From NCBI GenBank assembly GCA_014925825.1, contig JACGCK010000024.1, positions 434,001 to 498,000 on the forward strand: a stretch of 64,000 nucleotides of DNA. The letters run 5' to 3'. Of the stretch, positions 10,093 through 21,300 are shown one piece after another (position 1 is the stretch's first letter; every line of letters begins with the position of its first letter). Below the pieces are notes generated by a model. It was not told the origin of the DNA and made no database searches. It saw only the letters and a program-made list of their open reading frames with translations. Origin of the DNA: Pholiota molesta. Lineage: Eukaryota; Basidiomycota; Agaricomycetes; Agaricales; Strophariaceae. Both the position numbers and the translations under genes were made by a program.

Positions 10093-12450
10093 AAGCAAAA
10101 CACCCCGACTACCTCTATCTCCCCAACTATTGCTCCGCCTTCTCCGTCGTTGCTTCACCTCCGTCGCCTCCTCCGTCCTCTCCGCCTCGCCTTCTCCGCT
10201 TGTTCCTTCTCCGCCTTGGCCGCCGCCACGAGCATCTGCTTCACCTCCGTCGCCGCCTCTCTTCCCGCTCTCCGCGTCTCCATCATCCCGCGACGCCGTC
10301 CGCTCCAGCCCATCCACATTTCCGCTGCCAGACAGCCTCCCAGCAACCTACGGCCTACGGAGAAATGCACACGGAAACTCGCCCATCGCAGCCCACCACG
10401 ACCATCGATGGCACCCAGCGCCATCTTGCGGAGGCCTTGCCAGTGCACGATTGCTTAGCCATCGTGCACTATCTTATCAGTACGTTCGCTTTCAAGCCGA
10501 ATACCTCTCTGGACAGCAACGGCGACGGCGGCGGCTGCCGACACCGTCCTTCGCGACGCAGGCCTCGACGGGTAAGCCCGCTTTGTGACCTACGAGTTCG
10601 ATAACTCACCAACCGCAGCGCCAACACCGCGTCAGCTGCGAGTTCGTCCACTTACCAAGGTGCTCGTCACAGCGCATCACGGCCCCGACCTCAACACCCC
10701 TCCCCACTCTGCAACATCCGGCGGTCAATTTTGCAAGGATTCAACATCGGTACGTTTGCTCTGCGATGTGAGGCCGAACTACTTACCAACACTCTCCGGA
10801 TAGCAACGAAACGATAACGGCTGCCGCGCCGTCCCGTCCTTCAAGATACAGAGAGCTAGGGCCTCGACGGGCAAGCTCACTGCGTAAGCGACGACCTCGC
10901 AAACTCACCAACGTGCTCGGATCAGTGCCACGGCGTCAACATCAACATCCCGCTCACCTTTGCGACACCGACCTCTGAAGAATACAGTATCGATCACCCA
11001 GGACGCGACACCGAGGCGAACGCGTCGTCAACGCGTCCACGGTTCCGTTCACAGGCAGCACGACGCCACACGAACGCGAATCCGGATGGATACATCAGGC
11101 TCAGGCACCGAGAGCACATCGAAAGGCCACAGTGCAGCCTCGGCGTACCAGGCGAGATCAAAGCACATCGGCGGCGCAGCCAAACGTCGACGCCGGCATC
11201 GCCGCGTTTGCAAGCCCCGATCCATCGCCAAGGTCGATGTCCGCACCCCAGCATACGCCGTACAGCGATATCGATACAAACACCTCGTTCAACTCACGGG
11301 CAACACCTCCAGAGCGGCATATTACGACGCACGGAACTTGAAGGGCCTCGAGCGCGAGCAGGATATCTGGCGCACTGGCCGCACACCTTCCAACATACAG
11401 ATAGTACGGATAAGCGGAGATCGTGGTCACACGATGGACGGACAGCGACACGACGACGACGACGCTGGGATAGGCGCCTCACGGTGTAACTGGGACGACA
11501 ACGGCTCGTCCAGCGAGCGGGTAGAGGACGAGCGCAACGGTGCGCACCTGCGGGAAATCATCCGTGAGTGCTACGTTGCCTGCACCCTATAGAAACTACT
11601 CACGGCGATATAGCCTTGTAGTCGATAGCGCCGCCGCCGTTCGTTCAGCGCCGGGTCGCGGAATTGCTAGGAGTTACGGAACAGCCGCTGCGACCCACGG
11701 CAGCGCGGAGACATAGAAACGAGGGTCAGCAACGCGACCATCACCTTTGAGGAGGAGATGACTTACCAGGCTGGGAAGACAACAAATCTGCCGAGGACGC
11801 AGCGCAGCGCGCGGGCATCCGTCCGTAAGTGCAGCGCCGATCAGGCTGTGCATGAACGATTCACTGCCCTGGCGTTTCGTCCTGGCCGACGAACGACGAT
11901 GCAAGCGGCATCTGAAGTTTCGCCTATCTGTCCCACTTTCCAACGAGGGCGACGACCGTGAGCGAGATGAAGGCGACGACGGCATCCTTGTTGCCTCGGG
12001 ATATTGGTGAGCATGGCCATAAGAATGATAATGCCCTGTACTTACCCTAGATGTATCCAGCACCGAAGGTCGTTGACCTGGCAGTCGCGCAAGGACACGG
12101 CGCCGGCGTATCGCGCATCATTGGCGACGACGAAAGGTTCAGGCGCTGTGGATAGCGGTAAGCATATCATGGCTGCAGACACGAACAGCGACCTACTTAC
12201 TATGCATTCCAGAAGCTCGACGGGCTATCTGTGGAGGGAGATTACATGAGTGCGATGCGTATGTCGCGTTGAAGGACATGCGCTTACCTCGTCTCAGAGA
12301 TGCCTGTTGCCCGCCGTTAGGTTTATCACTAAAGACTGACAGTAACTCACTCATAGCACAGGCGCACCACATCGCCATCGACTAGTGGACGTGCGGAGGA
12401 GGGCGATGCTGACAAGATGCAGCAGAAGCGTCGAACTCGGAGAGATAGAG
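10011..12450 (+). pseudogene. Possible chimeric or decayed multi-exon gene starting at the duplicated loader ATG
   Basis: The ATG at 10011 matches the loader start at 18270 ([13 protein letters not shown] against [13 protein letters not shown]). After about 25 codons homology stops, but the frame stays open through unrelated DNA to a GT donor at 10572 (187 codons, phase 0). A second exon-like stretch, 10619-10749, is open in the same phase. More intron-like pairs follow: 10750-10803, near 10860-10928, 11565-11615, 12005-12050, 12157-12212 and 12245-12300. The phase-0 reading ends at about 10978 even with splicing, and later exons lie in different frames. I recognise no domain. It may be a new gene with a wrong model here, or a decaying one. 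Confidence 0.3.
10157..10265 (-). pseudogene. Antisense fragment of the carnitine acyltransferase C-terminus
   Basis: Read on the minus strand, this encodes EAATEVKQMLVAAAKAEKEQ, nearly the same as the last residues of the carnitine acyltransferase at 38959-41009. The nucleotides match over about 75 bases. Homology begins at GAGGCGGCGACGGAGG and fades after the AEKA codons. It lies inside the DNA separating the two halves of the duplicated promoter, so it arrived with that insert or was copied there later. Confidence 0.75.
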
Positions 12451-15400
12451 TAAGATGGGAGAAGACCAAGATAGGAGAGGAGAGAAGAGAAGAGCGGGAT
12501 GAGGGAATGAGAGGAACATCCGTAGTCTTATATATGGTTTTGGTAGACGTGTACGTACATAGATCTAGAATGAAAATGGTGGTTTCGGGAATACTTCGTC
12601 CAGGGTCCGCATCCGCTAAGCGAATCGCGATCCGTGTCTCCTCATCCGTTTTCTCGTCCGCATCCATTGCTCACACTTGCTTGTGTCTTGCAGACAGTAC
12701 CATGTATTAGCAGCTGCCTTCATAGCTTATTATATTATCACAAGAACATGAAAAAGCGAGCTGATTATTCTGTTTAATTCGTTATTGAGCATAAAAGACA
12801 AAGTTCATGATTCTACATTTTCAGACTTGTGAACAGCTTAGCGGCCAAGTATAACCGCTACTTACACACCCACCAGTCCCTGCTTCGGTAGGATATACTC
12901 CTATGTCGTAAAACTAGAGAGAAATGGCACTAAACTGCTTATTCCATGCAATGCTCCGAACCCAAGCATTCAGAAATGCATCTTCTTGCAGGCGGAAAGT
13001 TCAAGCGCGCCATCTTCGCTGGCAACGCAGCCGAGAGGACCCTTGATGGCACTAATAATGGGGTTCTACGCCGTTTTTTTCAGGTCCCCGTGCGATGCGC
13101 AATGGACTGGAAACGCGAAACGGGGTGGGAGGAGAGGGTCATGCTCGGTACGGTTCTCCTTGTCTGCACCCGTCTGGCCGCTCCGAATTTCTGGTGTCCA
13201 ATAGAAGCTCATTGGGGCGATGTATTACCTTAGTGTCGAGGCTTCTAATTGAATTGGCAAGAGAGCAGAAGCTCTGAGATGCGATTGATTGAATCTTGAT
13301 GACTCGCCGTCGTCGTGTACATCCCGCCGCATCGCGCTCGCAGCACTGAAGGAAAATGTTAGTACTAAATACATGTATGTAATATACGACCCTGATATAT
13401 AATCAATACTTTTTCTGCGTTTCAAATGACGAATTGGGAGAGGATGAGCGCGATGTTACAGGAGTGATGTATTTCCAAACGCCCGTCTCTGTGTTCAACC
13501 AGAATTGAAAACCCAATTTTATTAGGTACAACTACCCCATGGCCGCCGCCTTTTTAGTATAATACAAATCAAATGCACACAACGTTGAGAGCATGCGTAT
13601 TGCGGGACATTCAGCGCGGGCGCCTAAATCGGTGGCGCGGTACGCACAGCGCTTAGCCTCATTTTCTCGCGGTGACAAGCCGCCAATGGTTTCTTCAAGG
13701 ATCCTTCTCTCCTCTCCAGCTCAATCCGTAAAACAATTTGAAATGACGGTTAAATTCTGAACAAAAATGACGACCGTTTGGTACTGCAAATTTACCGACC
13801 TCCTCAATAACTTAACGATTTCCAGAAGATAACCCCATTCAACTATTAGTTCTACACCGTATATTGTATATTCAAATTCCCAGGACTCTCCAGAGTTTTT
13901 AATAACAGAGATATGGTGCAAACAGACGGAAAGTGCTGTCCTCTTATGTAGCACTGCACGAGCGCCTGTTACAATATTATAACGACCTGGGCTGGTTAGT
14001 CATTAACAAGGTGGCCTATAGAAAACAACCGTTTCTTTCGCTTTTGAGTGCGATTTCGGAATGATAAATGAGGTAGTTGTACGTAGATTAGTCAGAACGG
14101 TTGTTCTCGAGCTCCTTGTGAGTATAAAAATTGTATACGTTTATTATTGAGCAGAGCGCGAGAGGAGAAGAATAATATATTTCAAGGAGCTACTCCGGAA
14201 CAATGACGGAGCATCCAAATTGGACACAAATGATGTCAGTTAAGCCGCTCGCAATGCTTCAACCTCGCACGTACACTGAAGAATACTTTACTTTAATGTA
14301 AATGTCTGGAACACGAAATCCACGGAAACCCGTATTTTGTTTGTTCTATTCGGCAGTCCTTGGGCTGTCCTGTATGTAGGCTTAAACTATAATGACTCCC
14401 AATGCTTCCGCATTGCCCAGAATTACGTTCGCCGTACATATTAGCCTTAAATTTTGATGAGATTCCCGCTCGCAACGCTTCAACCTTCCTCGAAATTACC
14501 GTACCTATAATGATAAATCCCGCTCTTATGTCAAAGTCTCAGCCAGTGTGATGCTCGAGCAAAGATCTAATTGGTGAATGTACAGAAGCAATATTTTGCC
14601 GTGCAAGTCGCAGTGTGAGGCGCCCGTTTACTTGGATATTACGTTCTATATATGGAGTATGCTTCTGATGACGTTAGCACAAAGAAGCAGTTTTTTTGAA
14701 TTTACGGCGGTCATTCGGGGATGGAGGCAATGATCTGATTTCTGACCCTGTGTCCGTGGCTTCTTGTTGCGTTCATAATACCACACGATTGTCGAAATAA
14801 TTAGCCCAAGTAATCGGACTTGTCACTCAGGCATATCAATTCTAAAAGATGAAATTGAAAACAATAACAGAGACCATGGCAGAAGAAAACAGATAGTTGT
14901 ATGGTCAAAATAGGTACTAAGCTGCAGATACTAAATTATGGGAGAGATATTGAAGCCGCCGAAAGAAGTTGTAGTTACGTTTGGGTGGTATGACGGGATT
15001 ATGTTATTGCAGTAAAGAGATGCTATTCTCGGAGATAAATAATATGGTGAGTCGTGATTTTGCAGGGGTCGGGTAGCCTTAGTTTGGGTCTAGGGATCGT
15101 CAATAGTAATGCCTGTACACTTGCCGTGCATTCCAAGATTTTGTGATCGGAGAAACGGTGATGGGGACGTGGAAGAATTGGTTCTGCTTGGCATTCTGGG
15201 AGTATAAAGACTGGAAGCTTTTGGAAGGAATCCGTACCATTCTTACCCGTCGTAATGCTATTCTCATAACCCGTTCCCCATCGACAGCCCTATTTCAATG
15301 CTGTCACCATGTCCTTATATTTGCCAATGTAGGTACTCTACCCCCTTTCTTGTCATTCAAGGAACACACTGATTGAGGTCGTTGAATCCAGCTTTGATCG

Positions 15401-16870
15401 AGTCATCTCTAACTTAAGCGCCCACCATCAATCCACGCCGCGGCGCTGCCCACCTATAGCTTCCTCTGTTCACTTCACTTCTATGGCTCTATTTTTCCAT
15501 GTAAGTGGTCTCTGACTATGCCTCCATGGCACTCTCATCTTGCATGTCTGCTGTATCATTCAAATTCAATATTTTGACTTCCTGCCATCTTGTACTGACA
15601 TTGTCTCTGCTTCAAGGTTCAAATTCGATTTTTGGGCATCCCGCGAGCACTGCAAGTCATGATCGCTTTTGTATTCGCACCTGGTACTCACTTGGGGCTT
15701 AGATCAGTCCGCAACTTTGAAATTGATTTTTCAAGTTCCCGTGGCCATCAATGGTTTGCACTTGATGCTTCAATCAGTCCCTTTTCCGAGTTCCCATGAA
15801 GTTTTCTGTTGCTGCCGCCTTGAGTTTAAACTTGGAATGTCGGGTATGGTATGAGATTGATTCCAAATGTATTATGTCGTTGCGGGACTAATTGGGCAGC
15901 TCATAGTTTGATTAGATTTTTGGATTTCCCGCGAGCAAGGCATTCAAGTAGTTTCGCTCTATTTTGGTGTCTTGGATTTCCCGCGAGATTGCCTGCAGCA
16001 ATATTTTTGTATATATGTTTTTGGTGGTCTCCTTCGCTATTCACTCTAGCCTTAAGTCAGTTTGAAATGGTATGTGATTGATTTTGAATGCATTGTGTCG
16101 TTGTGGGACTAATTGAGTGGCTGATATTCTGATTAGATTTTTGGATTTCCCGCGAGATGGCCTGCAAGCAATATCATGGTCTCCGTCACTATTTGAGTCT
16201 GATTCTCACTATTCACAATGCAGGTGATCTCGTAAAGTGTGCGCGGGTATATATAAGTGAGTGTTTCTAATCTGATTTGAGAAATTTTGCTTACCGTGCA
16301 ATTATCAGGACTTGTCATTCCTTGCGTGTTTCGCACGAATCATACGGTAATTGATTCACCCTGAAATAATTGCAAATCATGAATTGACTATTGGCCTTGC
16401 AGGTTGTGATTCCGCGCAAGTCATTTTTGAGTCTGATAAGATCTTGCTCGCTCTGTGAGTACTTGGAGTCATTGAAATTGTTGAAAATGAGTCTAATTGG
16501 CAGATAGGATTTTTGCGACATTGCGCAAAGTCAGCGCAAACTCCTTACTTGTTCCCTTCGACATTGCGCATGTTCTTGCACGAAATCTTCACTTGTTCAC
16601 CTTCGCGCAAAGTAGGCATTCCATTTCATTTTATTGCAAACTGTCTAATTGGAGTTACAGCGTATATACGTAGATAGATGCGGGATGCTGGTGGCCTTGC
16701 CCTTTGGGGTGGGCTGCACTCTGCGCGCACGGCGCCTGAACCCGACTCGACATTGTGACCTACGCTCATTTCAAAAAACCTACCTCCGTTTGGGTCATTT
16801 TGACGCACAAAACAGCCCTTTTCACTCGGGATTCGCACCAAAAACACGCCAAAAAATGCGGAAACTCACC
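12451..16870. other. AT-rich non-coding island with repeats
   Basis: No gene could be supported. From about 13.3 to 16.6 kb the DNA is AT-rich, ORFs are short and composition differs sharply from the GC-rich stretch at 10.1-12.4 kb. It contains two spaced copies of a CGCTCGCAAnGCTTCAACCT phrase (about 14247 and 14467), the tandem repeat at 15845-16200, and several copies of ATTTCCCGCGAG. Confidence 0.5.
15845..16200. repeat. Two tandem copies of an about 220-bp unit
   Basis: ATGGTATGAGATTGATTCC at 15845 and ATGGTATGTGATTGATTTTG at about 16067 begin two related stretches. Both run through GTCGTTGnGGGACTAATTG and GATTAGATTTTTGGATTTCC to CCCGCGAG. A further half-unit with CCCGCGAG sits at about 15973. 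Some borders resemble splice signals (GTATG...GATTAG), so repeated intron remnants are one reading. No coding frame is apparent. Confidence 0.6.
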
Positions 16871-18043
16871 GTCGAGACGATGTCGAGCACGGCAGCTACG
16901 CAGCTGATTGGTATGAATCTGGAAGAACGTCCGCATAGCAGCATCCGCGTAGTCTAATTGACTTTCAGCAGCGTGGTATATTTTGACGGGGTGTTGACGA
17001 CCCTTGACATAGATAATTTTTGCGCTTTCTTGATGTCAGTACATGCAGCAAAGAAAGCGGACGAGAACTTACTCATCGTAGAATTTACTGAACTTTTCCG
17101 CGTCCAGTGTTGCACTCATGATAACAATTTTGAGGGGGTTCGAGGCATTCGCCTTGCCTTTACCCTTGGCATCGCTCGGTTGATTCCGCAGTTTTTGGAT
17201 GGTTTTGAGGTTGGCTATGAGAAGATCCGTCCGCAGCGTCCGTTCGTGAGCCTCATCGACGATAATAACACTGTAGTTGCTCAATAGCGAGTCGGACATG
17301 AGTTCGCGCACGATCATTCCGTCCGTGAGGTACTTTATACGCGTCTCCTCGGACGATTTCTCGTCGAATCGCACAGCGTATCCTACAAGTCCGCCGAGAG
17401 ATGTGTTTTGTTCCGCTGCTACGCGGTGGGCGAGAGAGGTAGCGGCGACTTTGCGCGGTTGAGTGACTGCGATCATGCCGTTTTGTGCCAGTCCGGATTC
17501 GAGGATGTACTGCGGCACCTCTGTTCATAATGAGCACACGAAGCTTGGTCCATGGCAGTTGACGTACGGGTTGTTTTTCCTGATCCTGTCTCTCCCAGCA
17601 GAATAGTAACCTCGTTCTTCCGAATTTCCTCGATTAGGGCGTCCCTTCCTGGATCCAAGCACTTAGTAGGTCATAAGCAATCAACAATATGAATGCGCAC
17701 CTTTGGCAATAGGAAGTTGCTTCCTCTGCTCTTGAAGCTTTTCAGCTTTTGGCGTTGAATGCGCGCTAGGTCGAAATCCATTGATTTGGCTGGGTCCTGC
17801 GCCGTTCACTTGAGGAGAGTCGGGTGGCTGAAATGAATGGCGGCGCTTCTTCTGCTTGTGCCCGTCATGGTGGCCATTGACAATAGAGTTCCTGCGCTTT
17901 AGACTCTTCCTCCCTCTGTCCTCCTCGTCGCTGACATCGACCCATGCTATTGATTTGTTCCGTTTGCGGTTTTTCTCGGTTTTCAACCCGAAATATGCGG
18001 GGTCTCGCACCAAGGAGATGGGCTTTTGGACAGCGGTCGGCAT
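16865..18043 (-). pseudogene. Truncated DEAH-box helicase copy
   Basis: A second copy of the helicase 5' half starting MPTAVQKPISLVRDPAYFGL at 18043. It keeps GETGSGKTT, DEAH, TDGMIVRE and the SAT motif, then stops. Near 16876-16905 a short piece matching 7795-7828 of the full gene (GACGATGTCnAGCACGGCAG) joins directly to sequence matching 8676 onward. About 850 bp, including the second RecA lobe, are therefore missing. It cannot encode a working helicase. Reading frames in the retained part are still open, so the duplication is fairly young. Confidence 0.85.
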
Positions 18044-18372
18044 GATAGAAAATTAGCACAAAAAACAGCCAGAATATTGCTATCTTGCTGCAGAATATGG
18101 CATTCCTGGTGCCTTCAGGCAGGAGCTAGTGCCAATAACATGGGTGAAAAATAAAAACGAGGGAGCGGATGTCACGCGTCACGTGTGTCACCTCCTATCC
18201 GCGACGGCGCGAGTAAATTGAACTTGCTCTGAACGCCATCAGCTTCGACCTCAAGGGCCATTGCTCGTGATGAGCGGCCACAACAACCAATGGCTTCCCA
18301 ATAACCATCCCCACTATCAGCGTAGAGATCCGCAGCAACGGCCCCAGGAGTCCCATGCTACGAATTTCCAAG
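16903..18372. repeat. Direct repeat, copy B of the segmental duplication
   Basis: Partner of 8676-10092. Copy B carries the functional cohesin-loader start (18270), while copy A carries the functional helicase, so the two ancestral neighbours now sit on opposite sides of the insert. Homology ends just after CATGCTACGAATTTCCA in both copies. Confidence 0.9.
18044..18269. promoter_or_regulatory. Divergent promoter, copy B (drives the cohesin loader)
   Basis: The counterpart of 9801-10010, with CACGTG at 18180-18185 and the same TCCTATCCGCGACGGCGCG block. Transcription toward the right would serve the loader gene; toward the left it would read the truncated helicase. Confidence 0.55.
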
Positions 18373-21300
18373 GACAGCGTCCATCGGATGCTGTACAGAA
18401 TGGACAGAGACTTCTGGCGGTGTATCCGCCAGCATCAGCGACGCCGACGCATCATGGCAAGCTTTTTCTTTCAAAAAATAAGCTGAAAAGCTAATCTCGA
18501 GTCTAGTTTCAAGACATATAAGTAACATGACCTTGACTGCTGCGCCAACATTTCCCCAGCCCAACTATTACAACGTGCCCGGTTCGGATTATTCGCAAAG
18601 AAATCCAGCACCTTTTTCAGAGTACGACCAGCAGCTTAGGTATATGGCAAGCCAACAGCAACCATTGGATGGCTCAGGATATTGGGAGAACACGCGCAAT
18701 GATGCCGTGAGGATGCTAAACGAGCAGGCAGGGCCGTACGTATGCAAAACACGCATATTCACATCATTTTACTGAATATATGCGCTGTAGTTCCTATCAA
18801 TATCAAGAACCAGTGCACTGGTCGCCACCAGCGCCACCATCGTCGTTCCAGACGACGCCTTTTGCTCATTCAGTTTTCCAACGTACCGCGCCCAGTAACG
18901 CATATCCAACGCCCCCACCGGCGCCTATAAATCATTCTTCGTCGTCTCTCGCTTTCGCATTAGGACCGCCACCTACTCAAAATCAATATCAACCACCACC
19001 TCAACCACAACAGCAGCAACAGCAACAACAGCATTTTTTTCCTCAGACTCAATCCCATAACCATGCGCAACAACAGCTTTTCAGTCATCAGTCTCAATCT
19101 TACCCCCAACCCGTAAAAGTTTTTCAACCTCAAGAATCGCAAGCATTTTATGAGGATTTTCTTGATCGTAAACTACAGCAAATGAATCCTCCGCCTCCTC
19201 CAGCTCCTGTTTTGATTCAGCCACAGCCACCTTCTCGCACCGTCACGCCTCCGCCAAAGGTGAAGCTATTAACGCTAGAAGAAAGTCCCGATCCTCTTGC
19301 ACTTTGTTCTGATACGACGCCAATACCTTCCGCACTTTCGGTTACACCTCAGAAGAGAAAACCCATGGTGTTGATAGAATCGCCGTCTATCAAACGGATG
19401 CAGTCCCTGAAGGCCATGTCCAACTCCCTGCCTAACCAATCACCCGCGTCAAAAGGCGCAACACCTCGCCGTGCCGTTCCGCTCACACCCAGCACGAATG
19501 GCACCACTACCTCAAGTGCATTCTCCAAAATGTCTGGGATGTCTCTCAACAACGTTACGCCAACGCACAAGCGCATTGTAAACAAGGCATATGTATCCGT
19601 GCCCCCTAGCCCGTGGACGACACCGAGCTCGACTCGAAAGACGGGCGAAAAACTTGGAAAGTTGGAGTACAGTGACACGCCGGACATGGGCGGGTATGGA
19701 TCTCAGGATGATGGCCCGTCGAGTCCAACAAAACGGAGGGGGATAACTGACTCCGTGAAGAGCTCTTCACGGCGCACGGGGGACAGGGACGATCGAGGTA
19801 TATTTGATCAACTTCTATGTTGAATCAGAGCTCATCTAACCATTTTTCAATTCCAGGCCCACTCGAAAAACTTACTTCATTAATCGAAGATATCTTCGAA
19901 GCGGAAGATACGCTCCCCTCAGAACTTGAGTCTGCCGACCTGAATCATGATTTCTTTTCGCCCTCATCCACCGACCTCTCGCGACCAATGCTCGCCGCCT
20001 CCGCGATCCGCAAACTCACAAAGTACATCAATCACGTCGCGCGACCAACGAAACGCCTCAGGCAACCGACCACAGGCGGCGTGCTCGGCACCCCGCGTGC
20101 AAAGGGTCGCATGGCGGACGTTGACACGCAAATGCTCTCGCGCTTGCTGAAGATCTTGGAAAGAGGCGTGCGCGCTGGCGAGGATGTGGAGCCTTTTCTG
20201 CATCATGCAGTTGGCGGCTCGGGGCATGGAGCGAAGAGTGTCTCGCCGAGGAAACCGAGTACGAAAAAGGGCGGTGCGAAGGCGCAGGCAGCAAAGGGCG
20301 ATCGACGATCAAGGACTCCTAGGGATGAGGAAGAGCAAGATGAAGGTTCATCAGAGCCTAGGGCATCGCAGTCTACGGTTCCGAGCGTAGATGATGCAGA
20401 CTGGGAGAAGCTGGCGGCGCAGCTTGATGTGGCACATGAGAGCATCCTTGCTGCTGACTGCTGTATTGCTCTACTCGCGAGCGACAGACTAACGAAGCAG
20501 GTACGTTTTCTTTTTTCCCCCTCAATCTTCTGGCGTTGGTGCTGATTCTGGCGCATTTCATTAGCTTTACTCTGAGGAGCTAATCACAGCCTGCCTGAAC
20601 ACCATCAAGAACCAGCTTACGAAGATTCTCTACCCGTTCGTCGAGGCATCTGCCGAGGCTGGCGCAACGCTAGGCATCAATCCGCTCCTCCAAGCCATCG
20701 TTAAAAACGCGCACGTGACGGCTGCCGCCAATCGACGCCAACTCAGCGAGCTCTTCGTAGCGCTTTCCGCGGTGATACCTCGGGTGAACGACCTGGTGAA
20801 TGCGGAGGCAGTCTCGATGTCAGACTCGATTATTATCCAAGCGGTGTATATCGCCATCGGGCCGTTCTTTGTGGCTGATGCCGGCGTGGAGGATGGGAAG
20901 GGCAAAGACAAGAAGGACAACGTAGTTATCAAAACTCTGGGAAAGAGCGCAATGCGAGGATTGAGATTAGATGCGCTTTCCTTGATTCGGAGTGTAAGTT
21001 GTGTTTTTCTCAGATGATGGGTGTAATTCGACGTGTTTGCTGATGGATTGTCCATATAGATTTTTGCAAACCACGAGGACCAAAGATCTTGGATTATCGA
21101 AGAGATATTGACTTCGCTCATCAAGCTCAATGATACAAAGCAGAAGGCAGGCCAATATCGGTTACGAGATGGGCGTTCGATCCGCACCGTTTCGGCACTG
21201 CTCCTCCAGCTCGTTCAGACATCGGCACACGACGTCCGGATAGAGGCGAAGAAGATCAACAAGGTCCGCCAGAACACATTTGCGCTGAAGCGGCAGGAAA

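Noticed and set aside
9931..10448. Minus-strand Glu/Arg-rich ORFs as a new gene
   Set aside because: Part of this is the antisense scrap of the carnitine acyltransferase end; the rest is promoter and low-complexity sequence without a start context.
15639..16157. Repeated CCCGCGAG motifs as a CRISPR-like or origin array
   Set aside because: Spacing is irregular and the repeats extend into longer homologous stretches, which fits tandem duplication; CRISPR is not expected in a fungal nuclear genome.
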